Source: Hahella sp.
GTDB lineage: Bacteria > Pseudomonadota > Gammaproteobacteria > Pseudomonadales > Oleiphilaceae
Assembly: GCA_028280065.1 (NCBI GenBank)
Contig: JANQMN010000055.1
Location: forward strand, 1-56,937
Length of the DNA: 56,937 nucleotides
Direction of reading: 5' to 3'
Position numbers and translations under genes: made by a program. Numbering within the stretch: the first letter of the stretch is position 1; each line of letters starts with the position of its first letter. This document shows, piece by piece, positions 8,558 through 17,976 of this stretch. The notes under the pieces are model-generated. The model was not told the DNA's origin and searched no databases. It was given only the letters and a program-made list of their open reading frames with translations.

Positions 8558-9735
8558 TTTGGTGCCTCGAGGATAAAGCTGGAATCATGTTTTACGTCGC
8601 TGGAAAACGGGAATGAGATTTCATCGCCATCCATGGTCAGAGCAACCAATCCGTTACCGCCTTCCTTGTAGGCAAGCTGTTTCAATGGAATCCCAAAGCC
8701 GTTTATCCCTGCCATAGCGGCAGTTCTGGCGGGTTCGAATAGTCCTACATACCTGCGGTTCTTTTTAACGACCTTTAAGCACTCAGTTCCATATGCGGAC
8801 TGCGTCAGTTTATAACCCGCAGGACAAACCGACTCGGTTACTTCAGCGTTACTCAAAAAAGCGGCATAAGCAGCTTTCTTTAGTTTGAATTTGACTCGCA
8901 GCGAGGAGTTCGCACCCAATTTTTGCCACTGCATTTGACTATTGAGTAGCTGTCCGGCGAACAGCGTACCTTTGGTAAAGCTGCCCGCTTCCTCCGACAC
9001 GAATACATAGAGATTGCCGGAGTGATTGGCATCAAGCATATAGAGGGTTTTTTGGTCCGGCATTAGAACAAGCTCATCGGCAAACACTCTGCCTACGGCG
9101 TAGTTTTTGATGACCTTGACCTGCCCTTTTGCATCCAAGATGACCGCTTCATTTACCCATCCATAGTTATAGGGGTTCACCAAATCGGCTTTATTTTTGA
9201 AAAAGCTCTTAAAGGTGTCGACAAATTCGTCGGGAGCGGCAGCATCGATATTCCGGGATTCGCTAAACAGGATGGTATTCCAGGGTGTTTGGGTAACCGC
9301 ATCAGGGTGAGTTATGCCGCTGACAGAGGCCAGTTCCACAGCGGCCGTATCGACTAAGCCGTCCTGCATTTCGTTGTGCAAAGTTAAAAATATCGAACCG
9401 ATGGAGTGATTAAACAACGACAGCGTAAATGCCTTGTCTTCAACCGCTAGCTTGGTATCGGAAGTTTGGCTTTCATAAATCAACGGCCTGCCGTCTATAA
9501 TCACCGGATCATTCTGATAATCTCTGGCAAGACCGAAAATATGCCGTCCGATGATGGTGCCGGAGGTCAAAGAAGCCTCAAATACTTCCGCCTGCTGTGC
9601 AAGACTTACAGGCGTCCGTAGGCCGCCAAGGCACAGGAGCAGACAACTCACTAGGCTACGCATCGCAGCTATGTTACGCGTCGCAACGAAGATCGTCGGT
9701 AACAGACGGAAAACTATTAGACGGCTATATTTCAT
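8554..9735 (-). CDS. PhoX-like (DUF839-related) secreted protein
   Basis: Several segments follow the DUF839/PhoX beta-propeller pattern: TPWNTILFSES (residues 150-160), YGWVNEAVILDAKG (191-204), a VGR-x-x-x-DE segment (214-221) and LYMLDANHSGNLYVFVS (231-247). PhoX enzymes are secreted calcium/iron phosphomonoesterases made under phosphate starvation. This protein is short at 393 residues and has AD where the HE after GR is usual, so activity is uncertain. An N-terminal hydrophobic stretch suggests export; translation may start at Met25 (9663), which gives a cleaner signal peptide, and neither start has a strong ribosome site. It lies five bases after the TonB receptor gene and overlaps the PstS-like gene. 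Confidence 0.65.
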   Translation of the reverse strand: MKYSRLIVFRLLPTIFVATRNIAAMRSLVSCLLLCLGGLRTPVSLAQQAEVFEASLTSGTIIGRHIFGLARDYQNDPVIIDGRPLIYESQTSDTKLAVEDKAFTLSLFNHSIGSIFLTLHNEMQDGLVDTAAVELASVSGITHPDAVTQTPWNTILFSESRNIDAAAPDEFVDTFKSFFKNKADLVNPYNYGWVNEAVILDAKGQVKVIKNYAVGRVFADELVLMPDQKTLYMLDANHSGNLYVFVSEEAGSFTKGTLFAGQLLNSQMQWQKLGANSSLRVKFKLKKAAYAAFLSNAEVTESVCPAGYKLTQSAYGTECLKVVKKNRRYVGLFEPARTAAMAGINGFGIPLKQLAYKEGGNGLVALTMDGDEISFPFSSDVKHDSSFILEAPK

Positions 9736-9739
9736 TTCG

Positions 9740-12700
9740 CTAGTACTTCATTGAAAAGCTTAAGTTGAACTCCCGGCCGGGCTGAATTCTGGAGGTGGTT
9801 CGTCCACCCTGCTCTTCGGTAATTTCGCTATCCAGAATATTCTTGACTTTAAAAGTCAGGGTGTAGCCGATTCTCTTTTCCTGTTCGTCGTAGGTATCGT
9901 TCAAGCCCCATTTAAGGACGAAATCGAGTCGATGAAAGGGTTGTTCGTAGATATCCGGATTGCCGTTGATACCCAGGCTGGAGATGCGCTCTCCATAGAC
10001 GTTATAGAGGAAGATCGCACTGCGGCGGGTAAAGAAATTGTCGTAGCCGAACTTCAAGTTGAAGACATAGGGAGATTGTCCTTGCATGGGCCGGCTTTCG
10101 GTTGTGAGGAAGGGAATGAACTGGTCATTCTCATTCTCCGGCGCTTCCTTATCGAGGGTTATTTCTGAATCTATCCAGGCAAAATTACTGCTGACGAAAT
10201 AGTTTTTCAAGGCGGGAAAATAGGATTCGAGGTTTTTCCTGAAACCGGCTTCCACACCTAAACTTTGCGCACTCTGGGCATTGCGAAAGGAGATTTCGAT
10301 ATCCACGTCGTTGATGGTGCGCACGGTTTCAATCGGGTCGGTAAAGTCCTTGACGAAAACGCCAAAGGAAAGAAATTCATCGAAACTGGGATACCATTCA
10401 TATTTCAGATCCCAGTTGGTAATCTCCGTGGGCCGAAGCTCATCGAATCCGTATATGATGTTGCCCGTTAATGGATCCTTGTAGCGGTTGGGGCTGAACT
10501 CCCTGAAATCCGGACGGCTGATGGTTTCGCTGTAGCCAAAGCGTATTTGCTGTTCATCGTCCAACCGATAGGTTATCCCCAAAAAGGGTAACTTATCGTC
10601 GGTAAGTAACTCTGTGGTATCTTCTTCCGTACCCACCTTCAAGGTTTGGGTGGACTTCTCGGCCCGAAATCCGAAGTTAAGATCCAAGAACTCGTATGGC
10701 GAAATCAACTGGTTGAAGTAGAAGGCAAATATGTCTTGCCTGGCAGTATAAAAATCGTCCGGCTTATAAGAGTCGAGAACGTCCAGGGTGTCGTTTTCTA
10801 CATTCTCTTCCGAAAGGGCTTCATCGACCGGACTGAGATCCAAGGTGTTATCGTACTTGATCTTGAACCGGCGGTTGTCCAGGTTGCGGGCCTTGTCATA
10901 CTCGAACCAGCCGATCCGCGTATAGTTCGTTCTATTATTGAAATCAAAAGGCAATTCAATATCCAGCCGCTTGTTGTCCACAGAATCCTCGAGATCGGAA
11001 TACAGATAGAAAAGCTTTTTCGCATCAATAACATAACCAATACTTTCTTCTTTATATTCGTATTCAAAGGTGCCGGGTTCCAGTCGAGTTGCATCAGCGC
11101 TTTCAATACCCCAGCTAACCTTTATGTCATCGAAATACTCGCCTTGCGACTCGCCTAAATAATGCTCCCCGTTAAACTGGTGGGCGGTTAGATTTCGCTC
11201 GACATATTGCAGGAAAGTTCGCTCACTGAACCGGTCTTCGACCAGTTCGTTCTCCACCCCAAAATTGGTCAGATCTTCCTTATCGGTAATGTCCAGGTAG
11301 GTGTACTTGAGTTTCTGACCTTCCTGATTATCGATAGCGAAACTAATAAGACCGCCGTATTCTTCCGTGATTTTCGTGACATCGAAGCTATTATCCTCCA
11401 AGTGAACAACGTTGTCGGAAGATTCACTGAACTGATATTCATCCTGTTCGACCGCCGACGAGCCTTCTTTGGTTTTATAGAAGGCCGAGCCGGCAAAACC
11501 GTATCTCAGTCCACCGGAGGTTTTGAAGCTTTGCCCCAAGGAAAGCGACAGGCTGCCGCCGGGTTCGAGCTTTTTGTCTTCCAACCCATAGTCACGGTAG
11601 CGCACCATGGCCAAATTCAGCTCGCGTTTTTCTTCCTCGGTAAGCCCTTCCGCCAGCACCAGGTCACCCAGTTTGATTTCCCGGGTGAGGACACCAAAGT
11701 CCTCACTGAAGTCGAGAATAAGATCGGGTAGCGGCCTGTCATTATCATTACTGACTTGAACGGTATCTCCGGTGGAATCACTGTAATCAACGCTGATGGA
11801 GCCGGAGATGTAGTTATCTTCCTCGGGAATATCCTTGGTATTGATCAGGACGGTCCCACCGCCAAAAGTTCCGGGCAATTCACTCGAATAAGTTTTCTGA
11901 ATACTCATGCTCTGAATGACGCCAGTCGGAAAAATATCCAGTGGCACAACCCGTTTGGTAGGCTCGGGGGACGGTATATTGAGACCATTCAATAAAACCG
12001 AACTGTAGCGTTCACCCAAGCCGCGAACGAAGACAAACTTGCCATCGACAATGGTAATCGCCGTAACACGCTTGAGCGCCCCGGAAGCTGACGAGTCACC
12101 GGACTTGCTAAACTGTTCGCTGGAAATCGCCTCGGCAAGCACATCGCTGTCACGCACTTCCGAAATCGTCGATGCAAGACTGCCTTCTACAAACGGCGCG
12201 GTGACAACATATTCATCCAACACGATATCGGATTGAATCAGTGCAGTCGCCTCTTCATGCAGGGCATCGGCTTTCACGGATACATCCCTCATTACCTGCA
12301 TGACATACCGAGGATGCACCAAGGAGATGTCGTATTCGCCTTCGGACAGTTCAACTTCGGCAATCCCCTGCTCATTGGAACTGGCCTCCACTGCGTAGCC
12401 CCGGAAGTACAACTTGACATTGGCAACCGGACTATCATCCTGACTATCCCGCACGGCCAAACGCAAAGTACCCTTGGGGCCTGTCTGCTCCTTTACTTCT
12501 TCGTATTCAAACTCCTGATCGTATGCCGCCAACGGAAGGTCCAGAACAACATCCGCGCCTTTGCTCCTGAGATTCAGAAATACCTGGCTCTGAAGGCTTT
12601 TTAATAGGTTCACCTCGGTCAATGCAAACAGTTCTTCGCCCTGGTAATAGCCGATTTCATATTCTTCGGCGGGCAGGGAAAAGCTGGCGACGCCAAACTC

Positions 12701-12862
12701 ATTTGTCAGTTGTTCGACGTCTCCGGCCTGAACCCGAATTTCCGGCTGAGGCACGCCGTTCTTAAAAACGAAAATGAACAGATTCTCCGCCGCGAGCAAA
12801 ACCCCGGGAAAACAAAAAAATGAGAGCAATACGGCAGCTTTAGCTACACTCAAGCGGTTCAT
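9740..12862 (-). CDS. TonB-dependent outer-membrane receptor with N-terminal regulatory-like domains
   Basis: The 1040-residue receptor begins with a signal peptide (FCFPGVLLAAEN), then two carboxypeptidase-regulatory-like beta domains (about residues 25-100 and 130-200), a plug domain (about 225-350; VRGLGERYSSVLLNG) and a large beta-barrel ending in an aromatic-terminated strand (LSFSMKY). The ATG at 12862 is preferred because GAGAAG precedes it and it yields a proper signal peptide; it overlaps the upstream TPR gene by 23 bases. Such receptors take up bulky or scarce substrates using TonB energy. Its operon partners suggest a phosphate-containing substrate; that is inference. Confidence 0.93.
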   Translation of the reverse strand: MNRLSVAKAAVLLSFFCFPGVLLAAENLFIFVFKNGVPQPEIRVQAGDVEQLTNEFGVASFSLPAEEYEIGYYQGEELFALTEVNLLKSLQSQVFLNLRSKGADVVLDLPLAAYDQEFEYEEVKEQTGPKGTLRLAVRDSQDDSPVANVKLYFRGYAVEASSNEQGIAEVELSEGEYDISLVHPRYVMQVMRDVSVKADALHEEATALIQSDIVLDEYVVTAPFVEGSLASTISEVRDSDVLAEAISSEQFSKSGDSSASGALKRVTAITIVDGKFVFVRGLGERYSSVLLNGLNIPSPEPTKRVVPLDIFPTGVIQSMSIQKTYSSELPGTFGGGTVLINTKDIPEEDNYISGSISVDYSDSTGDTVQVSNDNDRPLPDLILDFSEDFGVLTREIKLGDLVLAEGLTEEEKRELNLAMVRYRDYGLEDKKLEPGGSLSLSLGQSFKTSGGLRYGFAGSAFYKTKEGSSAVEQDEYQFSESSDNVVHLEDNSFDVTKITEEYGGLISFAIDNQEGQKLKYTYLDITDKEDLTNFGVENELVEDRFSERTFLQYVERNLTAHQFNGEHYLGESQGEYFDDIKVSWGIESADATRLEPGTFEYEYKEESIGYVIDAKKLFYLYSDLEDSVDNKRLDIELPFDFNNRTNYTRIGWFEYDKARNLDNRRFKIKYDNTLDLSPVDEALSEENVENDTLDVLDSYKPDDFYTARQDIFAFYFNQLISPYEFLDLNFGFRAEKSTQTLKVGTEEDTTELLTDDKLPFLGITYRLDDEQQIRFGYSETISRPDFREFSPNRYKDPLTGNIIYGFDELRPTEITNWDLKYEWYPSFDEFLSFGVFVKDFTDPIETVRTINDVDIEISFRNAQSAQSLGVEAGFRKNLESYFPALKNYFVSSNFAWIDSEITLDKEAPENENDQFIPFLTTESRPMQGQSPYVFNLKFGYDNFFTRRSAIFLYNVYGERISSLGINGNPDIYEQPFHRLDFVLKWGLNDTYDEQEKRIGYTLTFKVKNILDSEITEEQGGRTTSRIQPGREFNLSFSMKY

Positions 12863-13982
12863 TTTGACACTTCTCAATTTCTTTAAAGAGTTGCGATGCT
12901 TTGGCAAACAGCTGCACATCCTGCACTTGTTTCAGGTAGTTTTTCGCCGAGTCGAAATCGCCGATTCGAAAATAGGCATACCCCAGTGCGTAAACGATAT
13001 TGTCGTCGGCAAGCAGGTCATATCGCTTAAGCGCTTCCGCTTTGGCGACCAGCGATTCATAGTCTTCCAGAGCCAAATCTATCCCCAATCGCTGCTGGAA
13101 TTTTTGCGCCTGGTTACCGATTCGCCGATTCAATTGCAATGAGCGAATCGGATCTCCGGCTTTTAAGTAGAGGGTAGCGGCCTTATATGAAAATTTCGGG
13201 AAGCGAATGGAAGCCCAGTCCATCACCAGGGCCGCCATCAGATATTCTTCCTGATCGATATAAATCTGCCCGAGCATTTCCAACAGCTTGTCGTCTCCCG
13301 GATGTTTGATGACCGCTTCTTCCATCAACACCGCGGCAGCTGCATATTGGCCGCTTTCACGCAATGCGAAGGCGATGCCCAGATAATCCTTTGCCGAATA
13401 ATCTTGCTTCGACAGATACTGCTCTGCGTACTGTTGAGCATGCTGGTAATAGCCCAGTTCAAGCAGATAGTAGAATTTTTGACTGTAAAATCTCGGGTAG
13501 TCCGGAAAACGGGCAATCCCTGCATCCAGCACCGACCAGGCGGTTTCCAGGTCACCTAACTGTTTGTAAGACTCCGCCTTGATCACGTACATCTGATCGA
13601 TCTTCAAGGCAGCTTCACCGGCATTGTCCAGCGCCTCGATGACTTCCCCGTATTCTTGATTCTGCCAGTGGTTTCTGGCGATATAGAGGTAGATTGACTG
13701 GTTATCCTGACCTCTTCTGATCGATTCATCGAAAAAGATATTTGAGATAGTCGGATAGCCCATTTCATGGTGCAGAACGCCTTTTAACGTGTAGTAGCGT
13801 TTAAAATCAAAGTCGGGTTTGGCAACATTCGCCTTTTCCAGGACCGTCTTCGCACGCTGGATATAGCCATCGCTAAGCAGGGTGGCTCCCAGATTGACAT
13901 AGTCAATCCGTGCCTCGTCAGCATCCTGAGCGAAACCCAGGGCAGTGATGAGCGCTAGTATAAATACGAGTCCGATTCTCAT
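12840..13982 (-). CDS. Periplasmic TPR-repeat protein of the TonB operon
   Basis: A signal peptide (MRIGLVFILALITALGFAQ) precedes about 350 residues of helical repeats with TPR spacing, such as LGYYQHAQQYAEQYL and AYFRIGDFDSAKNYLKQ. A TPR protein is a frequent last member of TtpC-type TonB operons and is thought to assist the TonB complex or its receptor; the exact role is unknown. It starts four bases after tonB ends and overlaps the receptor gene, so co-translation is likely. Confidence 0.85.
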   Translation of the reverse strand: MRIGLVFILALITALGFAQDADEARIDYVNLGATLLSDGYIQRAKTVLEKANVAKPDFDFKRYYTLKGVLHHEMGYPTISNIFFDESIRRGQDNQSIYLYIARNHWQNQEYGEVIEALDNAGEAALKIDQMYVIKAESYKQLGDLETAWSVLDAGIARFPDYPRFYSQKFYYLLELGYYQHAQQYAEQYLSKQDYSAKDYLGIAFALRESGQYAAAAVLMEEAVIKHPGDDKLLEMLGQIYIDQEEYLMAALVMDWASIRFPKFSYKAATLYLKAGDPIRSLQLNRRIGNQAQKFQQRLGIDLALEDYESLVAKAEALKRYDLLADDNIVYALGYAYFRIGDFDSAKNYLKQVQDVQLFAKASQLFKEIEKCQNEPLECS

Positions 13983-13986
13983 GGCC

Positions 13987-14628
13987 TTAATTCAACTTAA
14001 ACACGATTTTCTGGGTTGCCCACACGCTCACTTTCTCGCCGTTATAGGTGGCCGGCTCGAATTTCCAGCTTCGAATGGTACTGTCCGCTTTAAGATCAAA
14101 AATATCCTTCGGTTTGGAGTCGATAATCTCGACATCCTCCACGTTTCCCTGGGTATTGATCAGCACATTCATGGTCACGAAGCCGCTCACCCCCTGCTTG
14201 CGCGCCAACTCGGGATAAACAATCGGCGAGCGCCGTTTGACTTTGGGTGGGGTATCGACACTACTGTCATCCATGGCCTGATTGGTATCGGAGTCGAGCA
14301 GATCCGAATCTTTAAATTGGGCGAATTCGGCTTCATCAAACTGCGGTACGCCAAAGCTCAACCCGGAACCTGCAAGGGAATCCCCGATATTCGAAGGCTT
14401 GATGCTAGGCAGTCTATCAACCTGGCGGCGCTGCCGTTTCTGCTCTTGTTTCTTAGGCTTGGGTTTCTTGAGCTGCTTTTTTTTTTCGATATCAAAATTG
14501 ACAGATCTTTGCCCGAGTGATTCGCGTTCGAAGTCCGACTCGTTAAGGCCGATGACGATCACAAAGGTGAGATAGGGGACTGTTAGCGCCGTAAAAATAG
14601 CGATCAGGCGTTTAAGCGTGGCAGTCAT
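13987..14628 (-). CDS. tonB: Energy-transducing protein TonB
   Basis: An N-terminal membrane anchor (about residues 10-29), a Lys/Gln/Arg-rich rigid linker in place of the usual Pro-rich one (QLKKPKPKKQEQK), and a C-terminal TonB domain (YPELARKQGVSGFVTMNVLI ... SWKFEPATYNGEKV) are visible. At 213 residues it resembles the short TonB2 class. It carries proton-motive energy from ExbB-ExbD to the outer-membrane receptor encoded two genes downstream. It belongs to a tightly packed operon. Confidence 0.95.
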   Translation of the reverse strand: MTATLKRLIAIFTALTVPYLTFVIVIGLNESDFERESLGQRSVNFDIEKKKQLKKPKPKKQEQKRQRRQVDRLPSIKPSNIGDSLAGSGLSFGVPQFDEAEFAQFKDSDLLDSDTNQAMDDSSVDTPPKVKRRSPIVYPELARKQGVSGFVTMNVLINTQGNVEDVEIIDSKPKDIFDLKADSTIRSWKFEPATYNGEKVSVWATQKIVFKLN

Positions 14629-14642
14629 TTCAGGCAGAACAC

Positions 14643-15050
14643 CTATAGTCCGGTTTCTTGTTCGGTGGCCACACCAACATCCGTCGCACCGGAGAGTTTG
14701 GCTTGATCAACCACTTCCAAAACCAGCTTGGCGGCGACATTTTCGTCGGTCACGACAAGCACCGATTTATCGGTACTTACCCGCAACATGTCCCGCAGTT
14801 TGCTCTGCAGGCTGTATATTCGCACCGGTTGGTTATCGACATAAACATCGCCAAGCTTGTCGATAAATATTCGGATAGCTTTGGTCGACGCCGCAGCGGC
14901 ACTTGCCGCACTGGGACGATCCAGTTCCAGTTTCATATCTTTGACGAAAGTCGTCGTTACCATGAAAAAGATCAGCAGAATAAACACCATGTCGATCAAT
15001 GGCGAGATATCGATTTTGCCTTCTTCTTCGTGCTCGTGCCGGTACCGCAT
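14643..15050 (-). CDS. exbD: Biopolymer transport protein ExbD
   Basis: The 135-residue protein has the single N-terminal membrane helix with the proton-carrying aspartate (SPLIDMVFILLIFFMV) and a periplasmic domain. It pairs with ExbB and TonB from the same operon. The gene starts three bases after the exbB stop. Confidence 0.95.
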   Translation of the reverse strand: MRYRHEHEEEGKIDISPLIDMVFILLIFFMVTTTFVKDMKLELDRPSAASAAAASTKAIRIFIDKLGDVYVDNQPVRIYSLQSKLRDMLRVSTDKSVLVVTDENVAAKLVLEVVDQAKLSGATDVGVATEQETGL

Positions 15051-15053
15051 AAT

Positions 15054-15659
15054 TTAATACTTCACTATGTTTTTCTTTCTGGCGCAGACGATGTCGCGGA
15101 TCTGGTCCAGTTCCAGTTTCAGATTGCGTTCCCGTCTTTCAATGATGCGGCCAAGCAGCAATCCCGGAATCGAAACGGCCAGCCCCATCTGGGTAGTAAA
15201 CAAGGCCTTGCTAATGCCGCCCGCGATACCGCCCGATTGACTAAACAGCACCATTTCGCCCAATGAATCGAATGTCTCGATCATGCCGTCAACGGTTCCA
15301 AGCAGTCCCAACAAAGGCGCGACCGCCACCAGGGTCCTGACTAGCATGCGATGTTGACCCAGTTGCAGTTTGCGCGAATAGAAGTCTTCGTTAATAACCT
15401 GCTTGAGTTGTTCTCTGCTGCCGGTACTTTTCGATGCCTTCACTGCAAACAAAGCCGCTTCCGCAACAAGCGAATTTGACTTAACTTTGCCTTTTTTTCT
15501 CGCTTTTCGAATTGTCTCCCTGGGATTCATTCGATGAGAGCGGATATTCAAGGCGCGATAGGCCAATGCATACCAGAGCACTATCGAGCAAACGATCAAA
15601 GGCGGCATCACAAAACCGCCCATTTCGATGTAGTCTAAAAGCAGGTTATAACCAGGCAC
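15054..15659 (-). CDS. exbB: Proton channel protein ExbB (TonB2-type)
   Basis: Three membrane helices are visible, with the channel motif VAVAPLLGLLGTVDGMIETF and KALFTTQMGLAVSIPGLLLG. The length (201 residues) fits the small ExbB2 protein that works with a separate TtpC. The start is GTG at 15659 (GGATAG upstream); no ATG in frame has a better ribosome site. A 195-base gap rich in hairpins separates it from the ttpC-like gene, unusual within this otherwise compact operon. Confidence 0.92.
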   Translation of the reverse strand: MPGYNLLLDYIEMGGFVMPPLIVCSIVLWYALAYRALNIRSHRMNPRETIRKARKKGKVKSNSLVAEAALFAVKASKSTGSREQLKQVINEDFYSRKLQLGQHRMLVRTLVAVAPLLGLLGTVDGMIETFDSLGEMVLFSQSGGIAGGISKALFTTQMGLAVSIPGLLLGRIIERRERNLKLELDQIRDIVCARKKNIVKY

Positions 15660-15734
15660 GTTACTATCCGGACGCTACTTGCAGCGTTAATTAGTTTTCA
15701 TCCTGAAACGGCATCCATGCCATTTCGCGGAGTC

Positions 15735-15860
15735 GAAACTGAAAATTTTGATTTCCAGTTTCTGGCAAAATCAATAGCTTATGCTATCGATTTTGTTAGC
15801 ACCTCCATGTGCTAAGCTAGTTCTCTCCCAGAAATATTCGATTCTGGGAGAGAACTAGCT
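15735..15860 (-). repeat. Cluster of inverted repeats between ttpC-like gene and exbB
   Basis: Four hairpins follow one another. A perfect 19-bp stem (15815-15833 with 15842-15860, eight-base loop) covers the ttpC-like stop codon. A 6-bp stem TAGCAC/GTGCTA lies at 15797-15814. A 12-bp stem with one mismatch and a TTAT loop lies at 15767-15794. A 7-bp stem GAAACTG/CAGTTTC begins at 15735. The first is strong enough to stall polymerase or block a 3' exonuclease. Likely roles are partial termination or mRNA segment stabilisation. Confidence 0.75.
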
Positions 15861-17168
15861 AGCCACAACCGCATCTTTATGCGTGTTGATCATGTTCAGT
15901 GCGGCCCGTTCAAGATCGCTTTTAGTGCGGCTGGCCCAACTGGTCAGAAGATTCCCGATTAGCAACAAGGGAATCGCGACAACCAAGCCAAACTTAGTGG
16001 TTATCAACGCTTCTGAAATGCCGGTAGACAACAGTTTCGGATCGCCTGTACCAAATTCGGTGATGATGTCAAAGGTGCTGATCATGCCGGTCACTGTTCC
16101 AAGCAGACCTAGCAATGGAGAAACGGCTGCAATGACCAGAATCGCGGAGCCAAACCGGTCGATACGGCTGCTTTCATAAAGAATGGATTCGCTGACGATA
16201 TCCTCGATATGATCGCGATCTTTCTCCAAGTTACGCAATGTGGCGGCGATAACCCGGCTGGCGCTGCTGATATTCTTTTTGCAGACTTTCAGGGCGTCCT
16301 TGAGTGAACCGCTGGCCACCAGCTCATTCACTTTGTTGGTGATTTTCTGAATATTTGCGCCGAACATTACCAGCAAAACAATTCGAATCAGGGCGAGGAT
16401 GACACCCACAATACCCAGGGCAATAATGACTTTTCCGATCAGCCCCCCGGCTTCGAGATCTTCATCGAAGGATTTCTCTTCCTGTTTTTCGATAGCCTGC
16501 TCGGGATTGTCATAAAGAAACGTATCCAGAACTGCGGGCCGCAAATTATCCGCCAGTGCCGTGGCAGATTGGGCCGATTGTCCATCCCAAAGCTTGAACA
16601 TGCCGTTCCCGGCCGGCGCTAATGCGCCTGAGAACTGCTCGCTAACTCCCCATCTGGCAATCCGGCCGAGACGGATCACCTCCCCGTGCACCATTTCTCC
16701 GGTCAAGCCAAAGAACTGGCCCTGCTCTCTGTGGACTTCACCATCCTTTGCGATTCGGCTGTTCGCCGCGGTCAGCGCATCTTGTAACTGTGCATCCTGT
16801 TCCTTGGCCTCATCTACTTCCAAACCGATTTTTTTCAATGAGTCCCGTGCCTGAATCAAGGTAGTTTCAAGCAGCAGTTGGTCAGATTCGTTAAAATCGA
16901 CATCGCGGGTGGCGTCCAAAATCAGCTGATTCAACCGGTCAACCCGGTTGCGCTTGGCAAGGTATTGCGCCTCCAGCCCATCCAGCTCATCGGAAATTCT
17001 TGTGGTCAGTCCCTGGTGACGGTTGGTGAGATCGGCCAAGCGGCTTTCCAATGCTTTCTTTTCAGCCAATAGATAGGCGTACTCTTTTTGGTAGGCCGTT
17101 TGTAATTCATCCGCATAGGAAGCAACCGAAGCAAAAACAGCCAATAAAATAATGAAAATGTATCGCAT
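15855..17168 (-). CDS. ttpC: TtpC-like MotA/TolQ/ExbB proton channel protein with large periplasmic domain
   Basis: A signal peptide (FASVASYA) is followed by about 200 residues of coiled coil and periplasmic domain, then three membrane helices with the ExbB channel motif LLGLLGTVTGMISTF and LITTKFGLVVAIPLLL. The 437-residue length and this order match TtpC of Vibrio-type TonB2 systems, where it is required for TonB2 function alongside ExbB2-ExbD2. It is the second gene of the operon, starting one base after the DUF3450 gene. Confidence 0.9.
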   Translation of the reverse strand: MRYIFIILLAVFASVASYADELQTAYQKEYAYLLAEKKALESRLADLTNRHQGLTTRISDELDGLEAQYLAKRNRVDRLNQLILDATRDVDFNESDQLLLETTLIQARDSLKKIGLEVDEAKEQDAQLQDALTAANSRIAKDGEVHREQGQFFGLTGEMVHGEVIRLGRIARWGVSEQFSGALAPAGNGMFKLWDGQSAQSATALADNLRPAVLDTFLYDNPEQAIEKQEEKSFDEDLEAGGLIGKVIIALGIVGVILALIRIVLLVMFGANIQKITNKVNELVASGSLKDALKVCKKNISSASRVIAATLRNLEKDRDHIEDIVSESILYESSRIDRFGSAILVIAAVSPLLGLLGTVTGMISTFDIITEFGTGDPKLLSTGISEALITTKFGLVVAIPLLLIGNLLTSWASRTKSDLERAALNMINTHKDAVVAS

Positions 17169-17169
17169 A

Positions 17170-17946
17170 TCAGCCCTGCGGAATTATGTTGGGAATGGCA
17201 AACATGCCGTTGCGGAGATTTTTCGTGAAAGAGTCAAACAAGTCTTCGAGCCTGGCGATGTTTTCCGCCCCCTTAATCTCTTCTTTTTGCCATTGCCCCT
17301 GTTTCTTTCTCAGCACGCCGAAATCCCCTTCCGACGACCGGTAGAACATCGCCACTTTGCCGACTCGCAACACTTTGACCAGGGTCGATTCGCCGTCAAT
17401 TTCCAGTGTTTCGTTGTAAATTCCCGAGCTCCTTCCCAGGATCAGCTCATCTTCCACGAAAGCCCACAGTTGGTTGGCGGCCTTGTTTGGGGAAATAATG
17501 CTGGTCTCCAACCGATGCTCGATGTCATCGAGGGCTTGCAACCGATCAGACAACTTAAACGGTAGGGAGCCGGCGACGGTTTGGCGTAAATCTTCAATGG
17601 CTGCCAGCAATACCGGACTGACTTGATCAAAGGCGGCAAATTTCTCAGCGTTTTCCTGGCGTAGTTTCTCCAGTTCTACCTGGAGTTCCTTGATATTGAG
17701 ATCCGCTCTACTGCTCTTTACTTCCAAATCGCTACGCTGGTTGGAGAAGGCGCGCATTTCATCGTTAAATGTTTCTTTCTCAAAGCGGATTTGGTCATGC
17801 AACTGGGCGATTTCCTGGCGAATCTTCACCAGTTCCTGAGAAATATTTTTCAATGATCTCAGATCTTCGTCAGCGGCCTGGACAGGCACCGCCGCTATCA
17901 GGAAGCCGATGCAAAAAAGGATGAAAGGGAAAAATTTAAGTCGCAC
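17170..17946 (-). CDS. DUF3450 periplasmic coiled-coil protein of the TonB operon
   Basis: After a signal peptide (ending PVQAAD) comes a long heptad-rich coiled coil (about residues 25-110) and a globular C-terminal part (RVGKVAMFYRSSEGDFGVL), the DUF3450 pattern. This family routinely precedes ttpC in TonB2 operons; its role is not established. Translation probably begins at GTG 17946, preceded by GAGAAG; the GTG at 17961 also opens the frame but has no ribosome site. It is the first gene of the nine-gene unit and lies directly downstream of a candidate Pho promoter. Confidence 0.88.
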   Translation of the reverse strand: MRLKFFPFILFCIGFLIAAVPVQAADEDLRSLKNISQELVKIRQEIAQLHDQIRFEKETFNDEMRAFSNQRSDLEVKSSRADLNIKELQVELEKLRQENAEKFAAFDQVSPVLLAAIEDLRQTVAGSLPFKLSDRLQALDDIEHRLETSIISPNKAANQLWAFVEDELILGRSSGIYNETLEIDGESTLVKVLRVGKVAMFYRSSEGDFGVLRKKQGQWQKEEIKGAENIARLEDLFDSFTKNLRNGMFAIPNIIPQG

Positions 17947-17976
17947 GGGTTTACTTCTCACGTGTTTAGAAAACGC

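Noticed and set aside
10646-11158. Long plus-strand open frame (170 codons) opposite the TonB receptor gene
   Set aside because: It is antisense to a receptor with clear domains, has no ribosome site and no recognisable protein pattern. Similar antisense frames at 6012-6554, 11207-11731, 13945-14520, 14658-15266 and on the minus strand at 46235-46798 were dropped for the same reason.
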